From positions 1 through 5,054 of the forward strand of contig JADDPV010000050.1 of NCBI GenBank assembly GCA_016781705.1: a DNA stretch of 5,054 nucleotides, in the 5' to 3' direction. The translations under genes and the position numbers were made by a program. Every line of letters starts with the position of its first letter. Positions within the stretch are counted from its first letter, which is position 1. The notes beneath the pieces are model-generated. The model saw only the letters and a list, made by a program, of their open reading frames with translations, searched no databases and was not told where the DNA came from. Source of the stretch: Rubrobacter sp. GTDB taxonomy: Bacteria; Actinomycetota; Rubrobacteria; Rubrobacterales; Rubrobacteraceae. Below, in pieces: positions 1 to 5,054 of the stretch.

Positions 1-1
1 G

Positions 2-88
2 GTGGTGCGCGCCGTCCTCGACGCGGACGACCCGGCCGCCGCGGCCCGGGAGCTGCGATCGCACCTCCTGGAAGCGCCTCCGGCTTGA
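2..88 (+). CDS. C-terminal fragment of an upstream gene, possibly FCD-domain GntR-type regulator
   Basis: Frame 2 is open from the left edge to a TGA at 86-88, giving the last 28 residues of a protein (VVRAVLDADDPAAAARELRSH, then LLEAPPA). The pattern of a helix with an 'A(I/V)xxxDPxAAxxxxRxHL' rhythm resembles the final helix of FCD ligand-binding domains in GntR-family repressors, where a His in this helix often helps bind metal or ligand. That resemblance is by eye over a very short stretch, so another helical C-terminus is possible. The stop codon overlaps the TTG start of the next gene (TTGA, 85-88), which suggests co-transcription and translational coupling. Confidence 0.5.
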   Translation: MVRAVLDADDPAAAARELRSHLLEAPPA

Positions 89-978
89 CCGTCAGGGCGG
101 ACCTCGTCTCGGGCGTCCTGCCCGTGCGTCCCGACGGACGGATGCTCCTGCTGCAGCGTCCCGGTACCGAAACCTGGGAGCCGCCTGCCGGACGCCTCGC
201 CCCCGGCGAGGGCTTCGAGGAGGGGGCCGTGCGCGAGGTATACGAGGAGACCGGCCTACTCGTCGCCCCGCAACGCCTGCTCGCCACCTGGGTCGGCGGG
301 CGTCCGGGCGGGAGCGGCCTGCTCGCCAGCGCCATATACGTCGGCCGCGTCGCTGGTGAAGAGGAGGTCCGCATCTCCGACGAGCACCTCGGGTACAGGT
401 GGGCCACGCTCGACGAGTGGTTGAATCTCCCGAGCTGGTGGAGCCACGAGAACATAGCCCGCGTCGCCGGGCCTCTTGCCACCCTTCCCAACGAGCCGCC
501 CCCCGCCGAGCCTCCGCCGCCGGAGCGACCGCTCCCTCCCGGCGTCGTCCACGCCAGTCTCGGCGCAGGCACGGTCATCGTAGACCTCGACGGCGCGGAG
601 CCCCGCGCGCTGCTCCTCAGGCGCCGCAAGCCGCCCGTGGGGCTGTGGGAGAACCCCGGCGGGATGCTGGAGGAGGGAGAGGACTTCGTGGGGTGCGCCC
701 GGCGCGAGACCTTAGAGGAGACCGGGCTCGACGCCGAGCCCAAAGTCCCCTGGTTCGCCCGCGTCGAGCCCTGGCGCTCCCCCGACGACCCCAAGCTGTA
801 CGCGGGCGTGGCCTTCCTTGCTCGTCACCCCGGCGGCGACGTGCGGGTGGAGAAACACGCCCACGACTCGCACGTATGGGCTACCGAGAGGGAGTGGCGC
901 GAGTTGCCCACCTGGTACACGAAAGAGGATTCGAATGCCCTGTGGGTGGCGGTGCGGGAGATGAAGGGAGACGGTTGA
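85..978 (+). CDS. Tandem-domain Nudix hydrolase (two complete Nudix boxes)
   Basis: This 297-residue protein carries two Nudix hydrolase domains, a fold that cleaves nucleoside diphosphates linked to another moiety, using Mg2+ held by the box glutamates. The first domain (about residues 5-130) has a perfect GX5EX7REUXEEXGU box at residues 36-58 (G36, E42, R50-E51, E54-E55, G57). The second (about 155-293) has its box at 193-215 (G193, E199, R207-E208, E211-E212, G214), with Thr209 at the first normally hydrophobic position. A proline-rich linker (about 135-153) joins them. Both domains keep every catalytic Glu, so both may be active. The substrate cannot be read from the sequence; candidates include oxidised nucleotides, sugar or ADP-ribose nucleotides, or thiamine-related pyrophosphates given thiL downstream. 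No signal peptide or membrane segment is seen, so it is probably cytosolic. The TTG start overlaps the upstream stop (TTGA), with a weak GGAAG at 70-74; no better in-frame start lies nearby. Confidence 0.9.
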   Translation: MTVRADLVSGVLPVRPDGRMLLLQRPGTETWEPPAGRLAPGEGFEEGAVREVYEETGLLVAPQRLLATWVGGRPGGSGLLASAIYVGRVAGEEEVRISDEHLGYRWATLDEWLNLPSWWSHENIARVAGPLATLPNEPPPAEPPPPERPLPPGVVHASLGAGTVIVDLDGAEPRALLLRRRKPPVGLWENPGGMLEEGEDFVGCARRETLEETGLDAEPKVPWFARVEPWRSPDDPKLYAGVAFLARHPGGDVRVEKHAHDSHVWATEREWRELPTWYTKEDSNALWVAVREMKGDG

Positions 979-1014
979 GCAAAGAACGCACCGCGGGCGG
1001 GACTATGACCGCCG

Positions 1015-1323
1015 ATGTCGGACGCGAAGGGAAGCCCAGAGCACCCAGCCGGGGCAGGGGAGTGGCGGTCGATTGTGGACCCTGGCCGCCCTCGCGGGGA
1101 CCGTGTGATCGTCCCGAGCGTGCTGTGGGCGGCGACCCTGCTGGTCCCTTTCCTGCCGCTCGCGACGGGGCAGAAGGCCTGGGCTTCCAGCGGGCTCGCG
1201 GTCGAAGGGGTGTTCCCTACTCCACCATTTCTGATAAGCCGGAAGATGGCGCGACGCTACCGCCGGCGCCTCGGCCCGCGCGCCTGGCTGCGCAAGCTCC
1301 GCGAAGTCTCGCCTCGCCGTTGA
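1015..1323 (+). CDS. Doubtful small membrane protein (hypothetical)
   Basis: I do not recognise this 102-codon ORF. It has a polar N-terminus, one hydrophobic stretch (about residues 31-50, VIVPSVLWAATLLVPFLPLA) that could cross the membrane, and a very basic C-terminus with clusters RKMARRYRRR and RAWLRKLRE. A hydrophobic helix followed by an Arg-rich tail fits the positive-inside pattern of a small membrane protein. It ends four bases before the thiL start, as expected for an operon member. The start is uncertain: ATG 1015 has only a distant purine-rich tract (about 995-1002). An in-frame GTG at 1105 follows GGGGA (1096-1100) and would give a 72-residue protein beginning at the hydrophobic helix. 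Two other reading frames just upstream also show protein-like pieces, so this may be a decayed, frameshifted gene or simply non-coding spacer. Confidence 0.38.
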   Translation: MSDAKGSPEHPAGAGEWRSIVDPGRPRGDRVIVPSVLWAATLLVPFLPLATGQKAWASSGLAVEGVFPTPPFLISRKMARRYRRRLGPRAWLRKLREVSPRR

Positions 1324-1327
1324 AGGT

Positions 1328-2281
1328 GTGAACGAGTTCGACGTCATCCGGCGCCTCTCCGGGAGGCTGCCCGCGCCGCCGCCGGAGGTCGTCGTCCCCA
1401 TCGGAGACGACTGCGCCGTCCTGCGCCTCGGCGGGGCCGGAGACAGGCTCTGGGTCGCCGCCGCCGACATGCTCGTCTCGGGACGCCACTTCAAAGAGTC
1501 CTGGTCCTCGCCCGAAGACGTTGGGTACAAGGCCGTCGCGGTCAACGTCTCGGACGTGGCGGCGATGGGCGGGAGGCCGCGCTTCGTGCTCGCCTCGGGG
1601 GGGGCGCCGGACCCCGGGACCACCCTGCGCTGCATGGAGGGCGTAGCGAAGGCTTGCGAGGAGTTCGGCGTCTACCCCATAGGCGGCGACACGACGGGGG
1701 CAGCGGCACTCACGGTGGACGTCGCCATCCTCGGAGAGCTGGAGGCGGAACCGATGTTGCGCTCGGGCGCCCACCCCGGTGACCTGCTCGCCGTGACCGG
1801 CGAGCTCGGTGCCTCCACCGCGGGCCTGCTGGCGCTGGAAGACGGAGACGCCGGACCCGAACGCCTCATCCGCGGGCACCTGCGCCCGAAACCTCGGGTA
1901 GCCCTCGGGCTCCTGGCGGCCCGGCTGGGGGTGCGCGCGGCCATAGACCTCTCGGACGGCCTCGCCTCCGACGTGCGCCACGTCTGCGAGGCGAGCGGCG
2001 TCGGCTGTCGCGTGGATCTGGAGCAGCTGCCCGTGGCGGACGACACGCGGGAGTCTGCGGTGTCGAAGGGCCGCGACCCGAAGGTCCTGGCGGCGACCGG
2101 CGGCGAGGACTACGAGTTGCTCCTGGCCGCCCCAGAGGGGCTCTTGCGCACGCTCGCCACCGAATCGGACGTGCCTACGACGGTAGTCGGGGAGGTCACG
2201 GCCGAAAGAGAAGTAGTCTTCCTGCGCGGCGGCGTATCGGTCGAGAACCTCTCCGGCTGGGACCACTTCGCGGCCCCTTGA
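1328..2281 (+). CDS. thiL: Thiamine-monophosphate kinase ThiL
   Basis: ThiL phosphorylates thiamine monophosphate with ATP to form thiamine diphosphate, the active cofactor, in the last step of cytosolic thiamine biosynthesis. The 317-residue length is normal for the family. The N-terminal part has IGDDCAV (residues 25-31), the D47-containing 'ADMLVSGRHF' strand, and VNVSDVAAMGG (72-82), which in this PurM/ThiL superfamily bind Mg2+ and nucleotide phosphates. Further on are GGDTT (119-123), VTGELGAS (156-163), HLRPKPRV (184-191), DLSDGLASD (207-215) and GGEDYELL (258-265). All acidic metal ligands expected from these motifs are present, so it should be active. The GTG at 1328 fits the family N-terminus (NEFDVIRRL); the purine tract GAAGG (1322-1326) is unusually close to it, so ribosome entry may depend on translation from upstream. 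No TPP-riboswitch-like sequence is seen ahead of it. It lies downstream of the tandem Nudix gene on the same strand. Confidence 0.95.
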   Translation: MNEFDVIRRLSGRLPAPPPEVVVPIGDDCAVLRLGGAGDRLWVAAADMLVSGRHFKESWSSPEDVGYKAVAVNVSDVAAMGGRPRFVLASGGAPDPGTTLRCMEGVAKACEEFGVYPIGGDTTGAAALTVDVAILGELEAEPMLRSGAHPGDLLAVTGELGASTAGLLALEDGDAGPERLIRGHLRPKPRVALGLLAARLGVRAAIDLSDGLASDVRHVCEASGVGCRVDLEQLPVADDTRESAVSKGRDPKVLAATGGEDYELLLAAPEGLLRTLATESDVPTTVVGEVTAEREVVFLRGGVSVENLSGWDHFAAP

Positions 2282-2307
2282 TCCCGGGCCGTGAGGGTAG
2301 AAGGGGC
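2273..2307 (+). terminator. Possible stem-loop at the 3' end of thiL
   Basis: GCCCCTT (2273-2279) and AAGGGGC (2301-2307) are perfect 7-base reverse complements around a 21-base loop, and the left arm overlaps the thiL stop codon. No run of T follows directly; the nearest (TTTT, 2327-2330) is 20 bases away. It is therefore not a classical intrinsic terminator. It could act in mRNA 3'-end protection or be chance. Its right arm shares bases with the next inverted repeat (2305-2361), so the two could not form together. Confidence 0.25.
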
Positions 2308-2361
2308 ATGATGCTCGATTAGACGCTTTTGTCTGCGCTATGCTCTCTGTGCCATCATGCC
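2305..2361. repeat. Perfect 9-bp inverted repeat, 39-base spacer
   Basis: GGCATGATG (2305-2313) is exactly reverse complementary to CATCATGCC (2353-2361). The spacer contains a smaller hairpin, AGAC (2321-2324) with GTCT (2331-2334), around GCTTTT. This could form a branched RNA structure after thiL, or be a regulator-binding pair. The arms do not extend further in either direction. Confidence 0.4.
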
Positions 2362-2465
2362 GTCGCGCGAACGTGTGGATGCGACTCGGGCCTGGCAATC
2401 ACCCTTGCGGAGCTTATGGCGAGCCCGGGCCGCGCTTCCGCGAGGTCCTGTGATCAGCCAAAGTA

Positions 2466-2487
2466 GGACCGTTTTCAATTAACGTCC
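2466..2487. repeat. Bulged hairpin in an AT-rich patch
   Basis: GGAC (2466-2469) plus GTT (2471-2473) pair with AAC (2481-2483) plus GTCC (2484-2487). This gives a 7-bp stem with one bulged C (2470) and a TTCAATT loop. The AT-rich centre stands out in this GC-rich DNA. It may be a weak RNA hairpin or a protein-binding dyad; no function can be assigned. Confidence 0.3.
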
Positions 2488-2520
2488 GGCGCGTCACCTG
2501 GATTCGGGATAACAGGAAGG

Positions 2521-2569
2521 CCGGAACCCGAGATCTTTTCGGATATGTGCGGGACCGGGAGGGTTCCGG
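2521..2569. repeat. Perfect 9-bp inverted repeat upstream of the cyclase-kinase gene
   Basis: CCGGAACCC (2521-2529) and GGGTTCCGG (2561-2569) are exact reverse complements separated by 31 bases. The right arm sits where the -35 region would lie if TACTAT at 2587-2592 is the -10 box (17-base spacer after TTCCGG, 2564-2569). This placement would suit a two-site operator or a looped repressor or activator site. An RNA hairpin would need transcription to start further upstream. Confidence 0.4.
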
Positions 2570-2592
2570 ACGTCGGAGTAGCCTGCTACTAT
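2564..2592 (+). promoter_or_regulatory. Possible promoter with dyad operator for the cyclase-kinase gene
   Basis: TACTAT (2587-2592) resembles a sigma-70-type -10 box. TTCCGG (2564-2569), 17 bases upstream, is a poor -35 match. The -10 box overlaps a perfect dyad, AGTAGC (2577-2582) and GCTACT (2585-2590), separated by CT; a protein bound there would block RNA polymerase. Transcription would start near 2600, leaving a leader of about 60 bases. The assignment rests on spacing and motif resemblance only. Confidence 0.3.
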
Positions 2593-2634
2593 TGATCTCA
2601 GGGGCAGCCGACTGGGGAGCGTCCCGACCAGGGC

Positions 2635-2647
2635 AAGGAGCAGGAGG
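2635..2647 (+). promoter_or_regulatory. Ribosome binding site of the cyclase-kinase gene
   Basis: AAGGAG (2635-2640) and AGGAGG (2642-2647) are two strong Shine-Dalgarno-like tracts in a row. The nearer one ends 12 bases before the ATG at 2660, slightly long but workable. An in-frame TAG at 2654-2656 rules out any earlier start, which fixes the start codon. Confidence 0.6.
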
Positions 2648-2659
2648 ACGAGCTAGCGA

Positions 2660-5054
2660 ATGACCCGACCCCCTTCCGGCACCGTCACCTTCCTCTTCAC
2701 CGACATAGAGGGCTCCACCGCCCTGCACCAGGACTACCCCGCCCAGATGTACGCCGCCGTGAAGCGTCACAACGGGATTCTGAAGGGTGCCATAGAGGCC
2801 AGCGGCGGCTACGTCTTCAGCGAGGGCGGCGACGCCTTCTGCGCGGCCTTCAACACCGCCAGAGAGGCGATCCGGGCGGCGCTCGCCGCCCAGCGGGCCC
2901 TCCTCGCCGAGAGGTGGCCCGAGAACGCCGGGGTGCGGGTGCGCATGGGCCTGCACACGGGCGTCGCCGAGGAGCACGGCGGCAACTACTACGGCGTCGC
3001 CTTGAGCCGGGCGGCACGCCTGATGAGCACCGGGCACGGCGGGCAGGTCCTGCTGTCGGACGCGACCCACAACCTGGTGCGCGACCACCTGGTCCACCTG
3101 GAACCCGGGGCCGAGCTGCGCTACCTGGGCGAGCACCGCCTCAAGGACCTCAAGCACACCGAACGCATCTTCCAGCTCGTCGTCCCCGATTTGCCCGATC
3201 AGTTCCCGCCTCTGAGGACCCACGGCATCGTCGCCCCGGACGAGGTCATCAACCTCGACCGCCGCTTCGGGGGCGTCAGGCACGTGGGCGGCGGGGGGTT
3301 CGGTGACGTCTACCTGGCCCGCCATGAGGTGCTCGACAAGGATATGGCGCTCAAGGTCATGAAGAGGCAGTATGCCAGCGACGAGCAGTTCGTTAAGCGC
3401 TTCAAGCTTGAGGCCAGGAGCGCGGCCTCTCTCTCCCACCCGAACATAGTCGCCGTCTACGACGCGGGTGAGGGCGTCTTCGGGGGAGAGAAGGTCCCCT
3501 ACATAGCGATGGAGTACGTCCCCGGCGGCACGCTGAAGGACCTCGTCGTCCAACACGCGGAGCCTCTCCCTACCGCCACGGCCGTCGAGCTGGCGCTGCA
3601 GGTGGCGCGGGCCCTCGAAGCCGCGCACAACCGGCAGATCATCCACCGGGACATCAAGCCCCAGAACATCCTCCTCACCGAGGACGGGGCCGCCAAGGTG
3701 GCGGACTTCGGGCTCGCCCGGGCCGCCGCGTCCTCGGCCACGCTGACCCGGGCGGGCGGCATCCTGGGCACCCCGCACTACATCTCCCCCGAGCAGGTAA
3801 TGGGAAAATCCGCGAGCCCGAGGAGCGACCTCTACGCCCTGGGGGTGGTGCTCTACGAGATGCTCACAGGGGAGTTGCCCTACGACGCCGACACCCCCGT
3901 GGGGGTGGTGATGCAGCACGTACACGGGCGACTGCGCGCCCCCAAAGAGGTGAACGCGAGCGTGCCCGAAGGGATAAACGCCCTATGCGTGCGGCTGCTG
4001 GCCAGGGACCCCGAGGACCGCTACCAGGATGCATCAGAGCTCGTAGAAGACCTGGAGCGGGTGAGGCAAGGACGGCTTCCGGCGTTCGTCGACGCCCGGC
4101 AACAGACTACCGACCCGGTCGCCGCGCCCGCTAGCTCCGAACATCCCACCGTCCCCTCTCCTCCAGAGGAGGAGAAGCCTCGCAATGAGAAATGGCCCCA
4201 GAAGGACGGACGCTACCGGCGCATGAGGCCCATAGGCGGCGGGAGAATGAGCGAGGTCTACCTGGCCCGTGACGAAGAGGCGAACCGTGACGTGGCGCTC
4301 AAGGTCCTGAAGAAGCAGTACGCCGAAGACGAGGACTTCGTCGAGCGTTTCGGGCGCGAGGCCGGGAACGCGGCGTCGCTCTCCCACCCCAATATAATCG
4401 CCGTCCACGACTGGGGAGAGACCGAAGACGGCTCCCACTACATGGCCATGGAGTACGTCTCCGGGGGAACGTTGGCGGAGCGCATCCGGAGAGATGGTCC
4501 GCTCCCCGCCCCCGAGGCCGCCGCCCTGGCGCTGCAGATAGCCGGAGCCCTGCGAGCCGCCCACGAGCGGGAGATCATCCACCGGGACGTGAGGCCCCAG
4601 AACGTGCTGCTGGCCGAAGACGGGGAGGCGAAGGTAGCGGACTTCGGCATAGCGAGGGCCGCGTACGAGACCTCGCTGACCCAGGAGGGGGCGATCCTGG
4701 GCGCCGCCCACTACCTCTCGCCCGAGCAGGCGTTGGGGCAACCCGTGAGCCCTCGGAGCGACCTATACTCGTTGGGGGTTGTGCTCTACGAGATGCTCAC
4801 CGGGACGCCCCCCTTCGAGGCCGACACGCCCGTTGCGGTGTTGATGAAGCACTTGAGGGACGAGCCGCACCCTCCACGGGAGGTCAACAAGGCGGTGCCC
4901 GACGCGCTGAACGCCGTCGTCGTCCGACTTCTGGCGAAGAACCCCGAGGACCGCTACCAAGACGCGGATGCGCTCATAGACGACCTCGAACGGGTCCTCG
5001 GGCGTCGGACCGGCGACGAGAAGAAGCCCACACGGGTGCCGGTCCCGGACCTCT
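2660..5054 (+). CDS. Class III cyclase-like domain fused to two tandem PknB-like Ser/Thr kinase domains (3' partial)
   Basis: One unbroken frame of 798 codons runs off the right edge. Residues 7-143 form a class III adenylate/guanylate cyclase-like domain with metal aspartates D15 (FTDIEGST) and D58 (GGDAF) and transition-state R120. The usual purine-specifying Lys and Asp are S54 and N109, and the transition-state Asn is S116. A tail (about 155-187, LGEHRLKDL to FPPLR) closes this module. Kinase 1 (about 203-468) is canonical: Gly loop 210-215, K232, helix-C E251, HRDIKPQN (329-336), DFG (349-351), activation-loop T361/T363, GTPHYISPE (370-378). A proline/acidic linker (about 470-515) leads to kinase 2 (about 519-779): K548, E567, HRDVRPQN (641-648), DFG (661-663), GAAHYLSPE (681-689). 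No signal peptide or membrane helix is visible, so this part is cytosolic; PknB relatives often continue into a membrane helix and extracellular sensor, which would lie beyond the window. Likely role: signalling by protein phosphorylation, with the cyclase-like domain as regulator or second output. It has its own upstream region and strong RBS. Confidence 0.93.
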   Translation, partial: MTRPPSGTVTFLFTDIEGSTALHQDYPAQMYAAVKRHNGILKGAIEASGGYVFSEGGDAFCAAFNTAREAIRAALAAQRALLAERWPENAGVRVRMGLHTGVAEEHGGNYYGVALSRAARLMSTGHGGQVLLSDATHNLVRDHLVHLEPGAELRYLGEHRLKDLKHTERIFQLVVPDLPDQFPPLRTHGIVAPDEVINLDRRFGGVRHVGGGGFGDVYLARHEVLDKDMALKVMKRQYASDEQFVKRFKLEARSAASLSHPNIVAVYDAGEGVFGGEKVPYIAMEYVPGGTLKDLVVQHAEPLPTATAVELALQVARALEAAHNRQIIHRDIKPQNILLTEDGAAKVADFGLARAAASSATLTRAGGILGTPHYISPEQVMGKSASPRSDLYALGVVLYEMLTGELPYDADTPVGVVMQHVHGRLRAPKEVNASVPEGINALCVRLLARDPEDRYQDASELVEDLERVRQGRLPAFVDARQQTTDPVAAPASSEHPTVPSPPEEEKPRNEKWPQKDGRYRRMRPIGGGRMSEVYLARDEEANRDVALKVLKKQYAEDEDFVERFGREAGNAASLSHPNIIAVHDWGETEDGSHYMAMEYVSGGTLAERIRRDGPLPAPEAAALALQIAGALRAAHEREIIHRDVRPQNVLLAEDGEAKVADFGIARAAYETSLTQEGAILGAAHYLSPEQALGQPVSPRSDLYSLGVVLYEMLTGTPPFEADTPVAVLMKHLRDEPHPPREVNKAVPDALNAVVVRLLAKNPEDRYQDADALIDDLERVLGRRTGDEKKPTRVPVPDL
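3266..4996 (+). repeat. Intragenic tandem duplication of the kinase-domain module
   Basis: The segments 3266-4063 (kinase 1) and 4214-4996 (kinase 2) encode clearly homologous domains, well over half identical by eye, from the Gly loop to the shared ending EDRYQDA..L..DLERV. DNA-level identity survives in patches: GTGCTCTACGAGATGCTCAC occurs at 3848-3867 and 4781-4800, and ACCCCGAGGACCGCTACCA at 4008-4026 and 4941-4959. This supports duplication within the gene lineage rather than fusion of two unrelated kinases, although selection on shared motifs also preserves identity. Short length differences lie before the hinge, in the loop after it, and in the activation loop. Confidence 0.8.

Larger units (their letters stand above)
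2282..2659. other. Intergenic region of 378 bases, rich in inverted repeats, no gene seen
   Basis: I see no convincing coding region, tRNA, rRNA or CRISPR array here. The one long minus-strand frame crossing it is an antisense shadow of the downstream gene. Compared with its flanks the stretch has more AT-rich patches (for example TTTTCAATTAA at 2472-2482) and several perfect inverted repeats, listed separately. It most likely holds the end of the nudix/thiL transcript and the promoter and leader of the cyclase-kinase gene. Confidence 0.7.

Noticed and set aside
1323..1330. TPP riboswitch ahead of thiL
   Set aside because: Only four bases separate the upstream ORF from thiL, and no thi-box-like conserved segments were found in 979-1327.
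399..1331. Plus-strand frame of 310 codons overlapping the nudix gene
   Set aside because: Its first two-thirds is an out-of-frame, Arg/Pro/Ala-rich reading of the Nudix gene. The last part is considered only in the frameshift finding.
1217..2398. Minus-strand open frame of 393 codons over thiL
   Set aside because: It covers a clear thiL on the opposite strand and its product is Arg/Gly-rich without family features.
2914..3306. Plus-strand 130-codon frame inside the cyclase region
   Set aside because: It is an Arg/Gly/Pro-rich out-of-frame shadow of the cyclase domain and linker.
2414..3925. Long minus-strand open frame of 503 codons
   Set aside because: It lies antisense to the cyclase-kinase gene, whose + frame shows domain motifs throughout. 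Its translation is low-complexity, rich in Gly, Val, Arg, His and Asp, with no recognisable motif, as expected for a GC-rich antisense shadow.
4250..4258. Ser531 in the Gly-rich loop of kinase 2 as a sign of inactivity
   Set aside because: M. tuberculosis PknB has the same GGMSEV-type loop and is active, so this substitution is not a defect.
4034..4741. Minus-strand open frame of 235 codons over kinase 2
   Set aside because: It is antisense to a motif-complete kinase domain. It resembles the shadow over kinase 1 only because the two domains are duplicates.

Overview
The window is about two-thirds G+C. It has strongly G/C-biased third codon positions, yet repeated use of ATA (Ile) and AGG (Arg). 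All supported genes lie on the + strand. PknB-like Ser/Thr kinases, an actinobacterial-style class III cyclase module and this codon pattern suggest a high-GC actinobacterium, possibly Rubrobacter-like. That placement is inference, not a measured assignment.

Region 1 (1-2281) looks like a tight co-directional gene run. It begins with the last 28 codons of an upstream gene, possibly an FCD-domain GntR-type regulator. Its stop overlaps the TTG start of a 297-residue protein with two complete Nudix domains. A 349-base interval follows, holding at most one small, doubtful membrane protein ORF. Then comes thiL (thiamine-monophosphate kinase, 317 aa), whose active-site motifs are intact.

Region 2 (2282-2659) is a 378-base intergenic stretch with no convincing gene. 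It is rich in inverted repeats: two perfect 9-bp arm pairs, a bulged hairpin in an AT-rich patch, and a 14-bp dyad overlapping a possible -10 box. It probably separates the thiL unit from the next gene and carries that gene's promoter.

Region 3 (2660 to the window end) is one uninterrupted reading frame of at least 798 codons, open at the right edge. It encodes a class III nucleotide cyclase-like domain followed by two tandem PknB-like Ser/Thr kinase domains. The cyclase-like domain keeps both metal aspartates and the transition-state arginine, but lacks the usual purine-specifying Lys and Asp and the transition-state Asn. The first kinase domain looks fully canonical. The second, an obvious duplicate of the first, has Arg for the catalytic-loop Lys and Ala for the P+1-loop Thr. 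This cyclase-kinase-kinase fusion is the most interesting item: it could link nucleotide sensing or signalling to protein phosphorylation in one cytosolic polypeptide. It appears to be transcribed separately from the nudix/thiL run.
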